Below, in pieces: positions 9,059-18,000 of a DNA stretch of 64,000 nt (position 1 is the first letter of the stretch; the number at the start of each line of letters is the position of its first letter). The translations under genes and the position numbers were made by a program. The notes beneath the pieces were generated by a model. It did no database searches. It saw only the letters and a program-made list of their open reading frames with translations, and was not told the DNA's origin. The stretch covers positions 1,660,513 to 1,724,512 of the forward strand of contig NZ_JADKSG010000001.1 in assembly GCF_015350805.1 (NCBI RefSeq), given 5' to 3'. The DNA comes from Herbiconiux sp. VKM Ac-1786. Its GTDB lineage: Bacteria; Actinomycetota; Actinomycetes; Actinomycetales; Microbacteriaceae.

Positions 9059-10257
9059 CCGGCACGGCGCCCTCCTACCGGGGCATCACCTGGGACCACC
9101 CGCGCGGGCGCGACGCTCTGCGGGCCGCCGCGGCAGCCGATGCCTCGCTCGAGCTCGACTGGCAGGCGCACTCCCTCGAGCACTTCGAGTCGCATCCGAT
9201 CGACGAGCTCGCCCGCGACTTCGACCTGATCGTGCTCGACCACCCGCACCTCGGCGAGGCGCTCGAGCTCGGCTCGCTGCAGCCGATGGAGGACGTCGTC
9301 GGCCCCGAGCTCCTCGAGCGCTGGGCCGGCGCCTCGGTGGGCCCGTCGTTCGAGTCGTACCGGATGCTCGGCCGGCAGTGGGCCCTGCCGCTGGACGCGG
9401 CCACTCAGGTCGCCGCCCTCCGCACCGACCTGCTGCCGGGCGTCGCCGCCCCCGCGACCTGGGCCGAGGTCGAGCAGCTCGCCGCCGAGGCGCCCGTCGC
9501 GCTCTCCCTCGCGGGGCCCCACGCGTTCCTCAGCTTCGCGTCGATCTGCGCCGCCCTCGGCGAACCCGTCGCCGACCACCCCGATCTGCCCTTCGTCTCC
9601 ACCATCACGGGCTCGCTCGCCCTCGACATCCTGCGCTCGATCGGTGGGCGCGCCCCCGCCGGCAGCGCCACCCAGAACCCGATCGCCCTGCTCGAGCGCA
9701 TGACGTCCACCGACGAGATCGCGTACCTCCCCCTCGTCTACGGCTACGTCACCTACTCCACGCCCGTGCTGCGATTCGCGGATGCTCCCGCCGCCCTCCC
9801 CGGCGGCCGACGCGGCTCGACCATCGGCGGCACCGGCATCGCGGTCAGCCGCCGCGCGGAGGTCACCCCCCAGCTCGTCGCGCACATCACGCGGCTGCTC
9901 TCGGAGGAGACGCAGCGCGACTTCATCCCCCGGCACGCCGGCCAGCCCTCGGCCCGCTCGGCCTGGACCGATCCCGAGGTCGACCGCGCCGCGAGCGGCT
10001 TCTACGCTTCGACGCTCGCGACGATCGAGTCGTCCTGGGTGCGGCCGCGCTACTCGGGCTACATCCCGTTCCAGTCGGCGGCCTCGGCGCTCGTGCGCGA
10101 GGTCGTGGCCGGCGCCCTGCCCGTCGCCGAGGGGCTCGAGCGGCTGCGCTCCGCCTTCCGCGTGTCGGTTCGCGCACGGTCGGCGGCCACCGAGCCCGTG
10201 CGCGCGCCGGTGCCGGCGTCGCGTGCGCGAACCCACCCCCGAGGAGTCCTGTCATGA
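9055..10257 (+). CDS. Solute-binding-protein-like protein without a signal peptide
   Basis: A 400-residue protein resembling the ABC carbohydrate-binding (SBP type 1) fold: FDLIVLDHPHLGEALELG (a binding-cleft segment), WALPLDAATQVAALRTDLL and PATWAEVEQLA all match the pattern of extracellular sugar-binding proteins. Yet the N-terminus (MTGTAPSYRGITWDHP) has no hydrophobic signal or lipobox, and the ATG overlaps the CoA transferase stop by 4 bases, leaving no room for one. It is therefore predicted to stay in the cytoplasm. The next gene's ATG overlaps its stop. It may bind a pathway intermediate or sense one; no function can be assigned. I chose this start because it is the coupled ATG and matches the domain start. 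Confidence 0.75.
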   Translation: MTGTAPSYRGITWDHPRGRDALRAAAAADASLELDWQAHSLEHFESHPIDELARDFDLIVLDHPHLGEALELGSLQPMEDVVGPELLERWAGASVGPSFESYRMLGRQWALPLDAATQVAALRTDLLPGVAAPATWAEVEQLAAEAPVALSLAGPHAFLSFASICAALGEPVADHPDLPFVSTITGSLALDILRSIGGRAPAGSATQNPIALLERMTSTDEIAYLPLVYGYVTYSTPVLRFADAPAALPGGRRGSTIGGTGIAVSRRAEVTPQLVAHITRLLSEETQRDFIPRHAGQPSARSAWTDPEVDRAASGFYASTLATIESSWVRPRYSGYIPFQSAASALVREVVAGALPVAEGLERLRSAFRVSVRARSAATEPVRAPVPASRARTHPRGVLS

Positions 10258-11042
10258 CCGCACCCGTGCCCGCCACCGACGAGATCCTCGTCGAGCTCGT
10301 CGACCAGGTGGCCGTCGTCACCCTGAACCGTCCGCAGAAGCTCAACTCCGTCACCCAGGAGATGTCGGATGCGCTGGTCGAGCTCGCGGGCTGGGCGAAC
10401 GACAGCGACGAGGTGCGCGTGCTGGTGCTGACCGGGGCGGGGGAGCGGGCCTTCTGCGCCGGCTCGGACATCCGCTCGCTCGACAAGTACGCCACCCCGT
10501 GGGACTTCCGCAACCGCGAGGACTACTGCGACGCCCTGCGGCTGCTGCGGAAGCCGGTGATCGCGGCCGTGAACGGCTACGCCTTCGGCGGCGGGCTCGA
10601 GACGGCGATGACCTGCGACATCCGCCTCGCGTCGACCACGGCGTCGTTCGCGGCGCCCGAGATCAAGCTCGGCTGGATCGGCGGCGGCGGCATGAGCACC
10701 TTCCTCGCCCACTCGATCGGCGCGTCGAACGCGGCGCTGATGCTGATGACGGGCGACCCGATCGACGCCGAGCGGGCACTGGCCTGGGGCCTCGTCTCGG
10801 AGCTGGTGGCGCCCGACGCGCTGCTCGAGCGGGCCGTCGAGCTCGGCCGCACCATCGCCTCCCGCCCGCCGATCGCGGCCGAGACGGCGAAGGCCAACCT
10901 GCGGGCCGCCTACAACCTGCCCCAGGATGCGGCGATCGCCTACGAGCGCGACCTGCAGACCGTCACCTTCGCCACCGACGACGCCGCCGAGGGCCGCGCG
11001 GCCTTCGCCGAGAAGCGGCCCGGCGTCTTCCGTCGGCGCTGA
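10254..11042 (+). CDS. Enoyl-CoA hydratase/isomerase family protein (crotonase fold)
   Basis: A 262-residue crotonase-superfamily enzyme. The oxyanion-hole segments are ERAFCAGSDIRSL and NGYAFGGGLE; two Glu residues at the positions used by hydratases are present (GGGLETAMTCDIRLA and FAAPEIKLG). ATG 10254 overlaps the upstream stop by 4 bases, with GAGGAG 8 bases upstream. It should act on the CoA thioester made by the CoA transferase, adding water to or isomerising a 2-enoyl-CoA. The exact acyl chain is unknown. An 85-base C/G-rich gap separates it from the FAH gene. Confidence 0.9.
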   Translation: MTAPVPATDEILVELVDQVAVVTLNRPQKLNSVTQEMSDALVELAGWANDSDEVRVLVLTGAGERAFCAGSDIRSLDKYATPWDFRNREDYCDALRLLRKPVIAAVNGYAFGGGLETAMTCDIRLASTTASFAAPEIKLGWIGGGGMSTFLAHSIGASNAALMLMTGDPIDAERALAWGLVSELVAPDALLERAVELGRTIASRPPIAAETAKANLRAAYNLPQDAAIAYERDLQTVTFATDDAAEGRAAFAEKRPGVFRRR

Positions 11043-11127
11043 GCCCGACCCGACGCCCCGCCGACCCCCTCGCCCCCGACCGACGCCACGCCGAGCCCCC
11101 GCCCGCCCCTCTCGCAACGGAGAACCC

Positions 11128-12339
11128 ATGAGCCTCACCGACACCACCCCCCTCGCCCCCCGCGCCGACTGGGCGGGCGACGCCGCGGCGGCACTGCCGG
11201 CCGACGGCACCGCCGGCACGCTCGTCGGCCGGGTCTGGAACCCGGCGGTGAACGGCCCCTCGCCCGTGCTCGTCACCGCGGAGGGCGTGCTCGACCTCAG
11301 CGCGAGCTTCCCGACGCTGAGCGCGCTCGCCGACGATGCCGAGCCGGCCGCGGCGGCGCGGGCGGCGGCCGGTGCCCGCCTCGGTTCATTCGAGGACGTC
11401 TACGCGAACACCGCTCCGGCCGGCCGCGACCGGGATCGTCCGTGGCTCCTCGCCCCCGTCGACCTGCAGACCCTCAAGGCCGCCGGGGTCACCTTCGCCG
11501 TGTCGATGATCGAGCGGGTGATCGAGGAACGGGTGCGGGGCGACGTCGAGGCGGCCGCGAGGATGCGGGCGGGCATCCTGGAGCAGATCGGCGCCGACCT
11601 GCACGAGATCGTGCCCGGCTCGGCGGCTGCCGTGGCGCTGAAGGAGTACCTCGTGGGCGAGGGCCTCTGGAGCCAGTACCTCGAGGTCGGCATCGGGCCC
11701 GACGCCGAGATCTTCACCAAGGGGCCGACCCTCTCGGCGGTCGGCACCGCCGACCAGGTGGGCGTGCTCTCGACCTCGCTCTGGAACAACCCCGAGCCGG
11801 AGGTCGCCCTGATCGTCGACCGCGCCGGCCGCATCGTCGGCGCCACCCTCGGCAACGACGTGAACCTCCGCGACGTCGAGGGGCGCTCGGCGCTGCTGCT
11901 GCCCAAAGCGAAGGACAACAACGCCTCGTGCGCTCTCGGTCCCCTCGTGCGGCTCTTCGACGACGGCTTCGACCTTGACGCGGTGCGGCGGATGAGCGTC
12001 ACGCTCGAGATCGACGGGGAGGACGGCTTCCACCTCGACGGCACCTCGGAGATGAGCCAGATCAGCCGCGACCCCCTCGACCTGGTCGCCCAGCTGGAGG
12101 GCCCCCAGCACCGCTACCCCGACGGCGCCGTGCTGATGCTCGGCACCATGTTCGCGCCGATCGTCGACCGCGACGACGTCGACCGCGGGTTCACCCACAA
12201 GAGGGGCGACATCGTGCGGATCTCCTCGGACGAACTGGGTAGTCTGGTCAACCAGGTCGAGGCGAGCGAGAGGTGCGAACCGTGGGAGTTCGGGATCGGC
12301 TCGCTGATGAGGAACCTCGCGAGCCGGGCGCTGCTGTGA
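11128..12339 (+). CDS. Fumarylacetoacetate hydrolase (FAH) family protein, XylX-like
   Basis: A 403-residue FAH-superfamily protein. It has the metal-binding pattern of the fold: NPEPEVALIVD (E-x-E), then GATLGNDVNLRD with a conserved Asp, then the Lys-rich LLPKAKDNNASCALGP. The length of about 400 matches the FAH-family 2-keto-3-deoxy-xylonate/arabonate dehydratases rather than the shorter hydrolases, and the presence of a ketoglutarate-semialdehyde-type dehydrogenase two genes on supports that role. ATG 11128 has ACGGAG upstream. Its stop overlaps the LacI GTG by 4 bases. Alternative: a hydrolase of an acylpyruvate-type compound linked to the CoA genes. Confidence 0.82.
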   Translation: MSLTDTTPLAPRADWAGDAAAALPADGTAGTLVGRVWNPAVNGPSPVLVTAEGVLDLSASFPTLSALADDAEPAAAARAAAGARLGSFEDVYANTAPAGRDRDRPWLLAPVDLQTLKAAGVTFAVSMIERVIEERVRGDVEAAARMRAGILEQIGADLHEIVPGSAAAVALKEYLVGEGLWSQYLEVGIGPDAEIFTKGPTLSAVGTADQVGVLSTSLWNNPEPEVALIVDRAGRIVGATLGNDVNLRDVEGRSALLLPKAKDNNASCALGPLVRLFDDGFDLDAVRRMSVTLEIDGEDGFHLDGTSEMSQISRDPLDLVAQLEGPQHRYPDGAVLMLGTMFAPIVDRDDVDRGFTHKRGDIVRISSDELGSLVNQVEASERCEPWEFGIGSLMRNLASRALL

Positions 12340-13391
12340 GCGACGGGGCCGTCGCCGCACTGGTCACGCGCCCCTCGCGCCGCTCGACGCACTCGGTCAC
12401 CCTCGAAGACGTCGCGCGGCACGCGCAGGTGTCGCCGCAGACCGTCTCCCGCTCCATCCGCAGCCCCCAGCTCGTCTCGGAGTTCACGCTCGAGCGGGTG
12501 CGCAACTCCATCAGCGAGACGGGCTACGTGCCGAACCTCGCGGCCTCTAACCTCGCCTCCAACCGCAGCATGACGGTCGCGGCGATCATCCCCGCGGTCT
12601 CCGCCTCGGTGTTCGCGGATGCCCTGCAGGGCCTCGAGGAGGTGCTCGCCCCCGAGGGGTACCAGCTCTTCATCGGTTCGACGTCCTACCGTCCGGGCCA
12701 CGAGGAGGAGCTCGTCCGGGCCTTCCTCGGCCGCCGCCCCGACGGCATCTTCATCGTCGGAACCGACCACTCGCCGAACACCGGGCACCTGCTGCGCGAG
12801 TCGAAGGTGCCCGTGGTCGAGGCCTGGGACCTCACCGACACCCCGATCGACAGCGTGGTCGGCTTTTCGAACAGTGCGGCCATCCGGGCACTCGTGGAGT
12901 TCGCGCGCGATCGCGGCTATCGGCATCCGACGTTCGCCGGGTCGTTCCAGACGGGCGACTTCCGGGCGCTCGCGCGGCGCGCGAGCTTCGAGGAGTCGGT
13001 GCGGGAGCTGTTCCCGGGCGAGCCCGTGCGGGTCGTCGACTCGGGCACCGCGACGGTCGACTACGACACCGGGCGGCGGCTGCTCAGCGAGACGCGGGCC
13101 GCGCATCCGGAGACCGACGTGCTGATGTTCGCCAGCGACGTGTTCGCCGCCGGCGCCGTGCTCGAGTGCGCCCGCGCCGGCATCTCGGTGCCGGGCGACA
13201 TCGCCGTGACCGGCTTCGGCGACTTCGAGATCGGGCGGCACCTCGTGCCGACCCTCACCACGGTCGCCGTGCCCAACCGCCAGATCGGCACCGCGGCGGG
13301 CGAGCTGCTGCTCGCACGGATGACCGGCGGCACCCGTGAGACCGCCGAGATCGACCTCGGCTTCTCGGTCGTGGCGCGCGAGAGCGCCTGA
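12336..13391 (+). CDS. LacI family transcriptional regulator
   Basis: A 351-residue LacI/GalR regulator. The N-terminal helix-turn-helix reads SVTLEDVARHAQVSPQTVSR, followed by the hinge region, and then a type I periplasmic-binding-like sensor domain (MTVAAIIPAVSASVFADALQG onward) with the C-terminal VTGFGDFEIGRHLVPTLTTV segment typical of the family. The GTG at 12336 overlaps the FAH stop (GTGA); it gives a normal short leader before the HTH. Its position between pathway genes and the three AGCGCTGCCA sites around it argue that it controls the whole island by repression relieved by a pathway sugar or acid. Autoregulation would follow because it lies inside the operon. Confidence 0.92.
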   Translation: MSDGAVAALVTRPSRRSTHSVTLEDVARHAQVSPQTVSRSIRSPQLVSEFTLERVRNSISETGYVPNLAASNLASNRSMTVAAIIPAVSASVFADALQGLEEVLAPEGYQLFIGSTSYRPGHEEELVRAFLGRRPDGIFIVGTDHSPNTGHLLRESKVPVVEAWDLTDTPIDSVVGFSNSAAIRALVEFARDRGYRHPTFAGSFQTGDFRALARRASFEESVRELFPGEPVRVVDSGTATVDYDTGRRLLSETRAAHPETDVLMFASDVFAAGAVLECARAGISVPGDIAVTGFGDFEIGRHLVPTLTTVAVPNRQIGTAAGELLLARMTGGTRETAEIDLGFSVVARESA

Positions 13392-13424
13392 CCTTTCCCG
13401 CACCCCACCCCTGAAGGAGTATCG

Positions 13425-14933
13425 ATGCTCACCACCACAGATCCGCGAACCGGTGTTAGCGCTGCCACCTCGCTGGCGCCCACCTCGCCCGAGGCCGTGC
13501 ACGAGATCGCGCTGCGCGCCGAGTCGGCCGCCCAGGAGCTGCAGTCGCGCGGTCGGGAGTTCCGCGCGCAGCTGCTCGACGCCATGGCCGCTGGGGTGCT
13601 CGCCGCCCGCGACGAGCTCGTGGCCACCGCCGACGCCGAGACCGGGCTCGGCACCGCCCGGCTGACGGGAGAGGCCGGCCGCAGCGCCTTCCAGTTCTCG
13701 CTCTTCGCCGAAGCGGTGCGCGAGGGCTCGTTCGTCGAGGCGGCCATCGACCACGCGGGCGACACCCCGCTCGGCGCAGCTCCTGACGTGCGACGGATGC
13801 TCGTCTCCATCGGCCCCGTCGCGGTGTTCGGCTCGAGCAACTTCCCCTTCGCCTTCTCGGTGCTCGGGGGTGACGTGGCGTCGGCGATCGCCGCCGGATC
13901 GCCGGTGGTCGTCAAGGCGCACGGCTCGCATCCGCTCACCTCGAAGCTGTCGTACGAGGTGCTGCAGCGCGCCGCCGAGTCGGTGGGCGCCCCACGCGGC
14001 ACCTTCGGCATCGTCTACGGTCAGCAGGCCGGCGTGACGCTCGTGCAGGAGCCGGCCATCAAGGCGGCCGGCTTCACCGGGTCGCTCGGCGCGGCCGAGG
14101 CGCTGCAGCGCGCCATCGACCAGCGGCCCGATCCCATCCCGTTCTTCGGCGAGCTGTCGAGCATCAACCCGCTCGTCGTGTCGCCGGGCGCCGCGGCCTC
14201 GCGCGGCGGCGCGATCGCCGAGGGCCTGTTCGCCTCGTACACCGGCTCGGCCGGGCAGCTCTGCACCAAGCCCGGCATCGCCTTCGTGCCCTCGGGGCCC
14301 GAGGGGCAGGCGGTCGTCGACGCCCTCGAGACGCTCACCGCGGCGGCCGGGCCGCAGGTGCTGCTGAACGACCGCATCCAGACCTCGTTCGGCGAGATCG
14401 CCGACCGGCTCGTGGCCGCCGGAGCGGTGGTCGGGGCCTCGGGGGGCTCGCCGGAGGAGGGGTCGGGGTTCGCCGTGTCGCCGCGACTGCTCGAGACCAC
14501 CGCGGAGACGCTCGGGGCCGAGCTGGCAGAGGAGGCGTTCGGCCCGCTCGTGGTGGTCGCGCGGTACGACTCGCTCGACGAGGTGCGCGAGGCGTTCGGC
14601 CGCATCCCCCGGTCGCTGACCGCCACGCTGCACGTCGAGGACGACGAGCCCGACGTGGTCTCCTCGCTCGCCTCGACGCTCGAGGCGAGCTCGGGCCGGG
14701 TCGTCTTCAACGGCTACCCGACCGGGGTGCGCGTCGCCTGGGCCCAGCAGCACGGCGGGCCGTGGCCCTCGACGAACTCGCAGCACACCTCGGTGGGCGT
14801 CACGGCGGTGCGCCGCTTCCTGCGCCCGCTCGCGTGGCAGAACGCGCCCGAGGCGGCGCTGCCGGAGGAGCTGCGGGACGGCTTCACGGGCATCCCGCGC
14901 CGGGTCGACGGGGTGCTGACGCTGCCGGCCTGA
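13425..14933 (+). CDS. Aldehyde dehydrogenase (NADP+), 2-ketoglutarate-semialdehyde (2,5-dioxovalerate) type
   Basis: A 502-residue aldehyde dehydrogenase. Key segments are SSNFPFAF (Asn139), the cofactor loop FTGS (217-220), FGELSSINPLVV (general base Glu243) and GSAGQLCTKPG with catalytic Cys280. The FGELSSINP and QLCTKPG variants are characteristic of the ketoglutarate-semialdehyde dehydrogenase branch, which ends the Weimberg-type oxidation of pentoses and hexarates to 2-oxoglutarate. An excellent ribosome site (GAAGGAG) precedes the ATG. A copy of the operator core lies inside codons 10-15. With the FAH-family protein it completes the lower half of such a route, but no sugar-acid dehydratase or lactonase lies in the window. 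Confidence 0.9.
   Translation: MLTTTDPRTGVSAATSLAPTSPEAVHEIALRAESAAQELQSRGREFRAQLLDAMAAGVLAARDELVATADAETGLGTARLTGEAGRSAFQFSLFAEAVREGSFVEAAIDHAGDTPLGAAPDVRRMLVSIGPVAVFGSSNFPFAFSVLGGDVASAIAAGSPVVVKAHGSHPLTSKLSYEVLQRAAESVGAPRGTFGIVYGQQAGVTLVQEPAIKAAGFTGSLGAAEALQRAIDQRPDPIPFFGELSSINPLVVSPGAAASRGGAIAEGLFASYTGSAGQLCTKPGIAFVPSGPEGQAVVDALETLTAAAGPQVLLNDRIQTSFGEIADRLVAAGAVVGASGGSPEEGSGFAVSPRLLETTAETLGAELAEEAFGPLVVVARYDSLDEVREAFGRIPRSLTATLHVEDDEPDVVSSLASTLEASSGRVVFNGYPTGVRVAWAQQHGGPWPSTNSQHTSVGVTAVRRFLRPLAWQNAPEAALPEELRDGFTGIPRRVDGVLTLPA
13454..13467. promoter_or_regulatory. Third operator-like copy, inside the aldehyde dehydrogenase coding start
   Basis: TGTTAGCGCTGCCA lies 29 bases into the gene, sharing TTAGCGCTGCCA with the site at 7731-7742 and AGCGCTGCCA with the palindrome at 3584-3597. 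It could act as a road-block or auxiliary looping site. It is also translated, so codon constraint is an alternative explanation. Confidence 0.5.
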
Positions 14934-14980
14934 CGGGGCCTGACGGGTCTCACGCTCCCCGGCTGACCCGGGGACGACGA

Positions 14981-15010
14981 AAGGGGGCGGGCCTCACGGC
15001 CCGCCCCCTT
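14981..15010. terminator. Strong stem-loop between convergent genes
   Basis: A perfect 13-bp stem, AAGGGGGCGGGCC (14981-14993) pairing with GGCCCGCCCCCTT (14998-15010), with a TCAC loop. It lies between the stop codons of the convergent aldehyde dehydrogenase and subtilase genes. A short A/T-containing end on each side suits a bidirectional terminator, though the U-tract is weak. Confidence 0.8.
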
Positions 15011-15024
15011 CGTGTGTGTCCTGC

Positions 15025-18000
15025 CTAGCTGCGCGAGGCGCGGCGGCGCATCACCAGCACCACGGCGATCCCGCCGGCCAGCACGACCAGCGCGATCATG
15101 CCGATGCCGAGACCGGCGAAGCCGGTGTTGGCGAGGCCCGAGGAGCCGCTGCCGCCCCCACCGGGCGCCGGGGCGCTGGTCGCTCCGGGGTCACCCGGGG
15201 CGGGAGCGCCGGTCGGCGCCGGGGTGGGCGTCGCGGTCTCCGTGGGCGTCGGCGTCGGCAGGGCCTGGGTGGTGGTCACCGAGACCAGCGTCGACAGGCC
15301 GGTGTCACCGTAGGCGACCGAGCCGAGGAAGCGGGCCGGGCCGTCGAGGCCCGTCCAGCTCACGTCGTAGCTGGTGGCCTGACCCGAGGTCAGGTCGAGC
15401 GAGGCCGGTGCGGTCAGGCCGCCCGGGGTCTCGCCGGTGCCCAGCAGATACTCGACCAGGTCGAACACCGACGCGTCCGAGCCATCGGTCACCGAGTAGA
15501 TGTCCACCGTCACCCGGTAGGTGCCGGCCTCGGGGTTCTCGATGTCCACGCGCTCGTCGGCCGATCCCGTCGCCGAGGTGTACGAGGTGACAGGCTTGCC
15601 GTCCTCCCCGATCCGGTCGACGACGAGGTCCAGGTCGTCGGTGTCGGCGAGGGCGTCGAGATCGAACCGCGCGAACGTCGTCCCCTCCGCGACCTCGACC
15701 GTCGACACGAAGGCTGCGCCCTTGGGCAGCGAGCCCGAGTGTCCGTCGGAGGCACTGGCGTCCTCGACGAGGGTTCCCTCGGCGAGACCGGTGACGGCGA
15801 GGGGCAGGTTGCCGTCGATGCCGGGCGTGACCGGAACCGAGACCGATCCCGAGTTACCCTCGCCGGCGACCTCGTAGGGCACCGCCAGCGCCACGGGGCG
15901 CACGGCCACGGGGCTGCGCACCTCGCCGGTGTCACCCGACCAGACGAGGTAGCCGGTGGCGAACTCGTCGAGCGGGGCGTCGGCGACGTCGAAGGTGACC
16001 GTGTAGCTGGCGGTCTCGCCGGGGCCGTCGAACGACAGCGTCGAGGGCGTGACCGTGGTCTCGACCCCGGGGATGTCGAGCGACGCGGTGTAGCTGCCCG
16101 CGGCGGTCGAGGTGACCGTGCGGGTGACCGTCTGCAGCCCGGCGAGCGAGCCGATGGCGATCGAGGGCTGGTTCAGGTCGGACGGGTCGATCGGCTCGAC
16201 GCCGGTCGGCTCGGCGAAGACGTAGCCCTCACCCTGCAGGAAGGCGATCCAGTCGGGCACACCGCTGTCGTAGACGAGTCCCGGGTCGAGCATGCGGCTC
16301 GGGTCGACGTGACCCGCACCCTGCGCGAACACGTCGCTCGAGGGCGACCCGTCCTGCTCGACCGAGTCGTACGCCGAGGTCATCATCGACGACTTGATGG
16401 TCGAGACCGAGGCGTTCGGGAACTTGGTCAGGTACAGCGCCGCGAGTCCGGCCACGTGCGGGGCGGACATCGAGGTGCCCGACTCGAACTGGAAGGCCGG
16501 GTCGTCGCCCTGCTGGTTCGCGCCGTCGGCGAGGATCGACACACCGGGGGCGGTGATGTCGGGCTTCAGCACGTCGGCGCCGTCGGCCTCGGCCGGGCCG
16601 CGCGACGAGAAGCCGGCGACCTGGGGCACGGGGCGCTCCTCACCCGAGGTGTTGCCCTCCACGAGCGTCGCGGTGGCGCCGGCGGTGGCCGCGTAGGCGT
16701 AGATCGCGTCGTAGTGGTCGGAGTCGATCTGGATCGACGGCACCGAGTGGTCGTCGGCGTGGTTCGCGTTCGGGAACGGGTTCACGAGCAGCATGCCCAC
16801 ACCGCCGGCCCGGGCGACCTCGGCGGACTTCGAGACACGGGCGGTGACGCCGGCCTCGCAGACCACGATCTTGCCCGCCGTGAGCGCGGGCGAGAGGCTG
16901 CCCGGCTCGCAGACGGTGGGGTCGAGGTCGGCGTCGTCTCCGGCCACGTCGTCGCTCAGCGCGAGCGGAGCCGTGACGGGCTCGTGCACGGTGATGGAGG
17001 CGCCGGCGAACTTCTCGCCGTTGCCGAGCTCCGCGGTCGCCGTGTAGGTCGGGATCGAGGAGGCGGCCACCGTGGTGTACCAGGGGGAGGCGTGGTCGAG
17101 CGTGCTCGCACCGGGGCCGGAGTTGCCGGCCGAGGCCGAGACGAAGACACCCGCCGCCGCGGCACCGAAGAACGCCTGGTCCTCCAGCGCGAACGTGGAG
17201 GTGGCCGCGCCGCCGCCGATCGAGTAGTTGATCACGTCGACACCGTCGGCGACCGCCTGCTCGATGGCGGCGAGGATCGACTCGGTGTAGCAGCCGTCGT
17301 CGGTCTCGACGCCGTTGCCGTTCCAGCAGACCTTGTACTCCGCGACCTTGGCGGCCGGGGCGACGCCCGAGATGTCACCGAAGTCGTAGTCGCCGATGGT
17401 GGCGTCGACGTCGGCGTTGCCCGCCGCGGTCGAGGTGGTGTGCGAGCCGTGGCCGTCGCCGTCACGCGGCGAGAGGAACTCGGGGCGATCGGGGGTGCCC
17501 ACCAGGTCGTAGAGCGACTTGGGAAGGAACCAGCTGGCGCCGATGAGCTTCGTGTTGCACTCCTCGCCGGTCCACTGCTGGTCACCGTCGACGCCGGGCT
17601 GGCAGATGCCGGAGTAGGTCTGGCCGTCGGACTTCTCGAACACGATGCGGTCGCCGTCGAGGTAGGGCTCGGCGCCTTCCGCCGTGCCCAGCGTGTCGCC
17701 CGCGAAGGACGGGTTCTCGGGCGCGATGCCGCTGTCGATGTCACCGACGACGATGCCCGCACCGGCCTGGGCCTGACCGCCGAGCTCCGACCAGAGGCCG
17801 TCGTCGCCGCTGAGGCCGAGGAAGTCGGTGGAGGACTGCTGTCCGGTCTGGGGGAACGGCGTCAGGGCCGCGGCCTCCACCGGTGCCGCGGGGGCGGCGA
17901 CGGGAGCGCGGTCGAGGTGCTTGACCTCGGACTTGGTGACGGCCGCGACGTCGCGACGGTTCGCGAGCTCGGCGGCCTGGTCGGCGGTGAGGTTCGCCGA

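Noticed and set aside
12114-14786. An 890-codon minus-strand open frame over the LacI and aldehyde dehydrogenase genes
   Set aside because: Shadow of two well-supported plus-strand genes.
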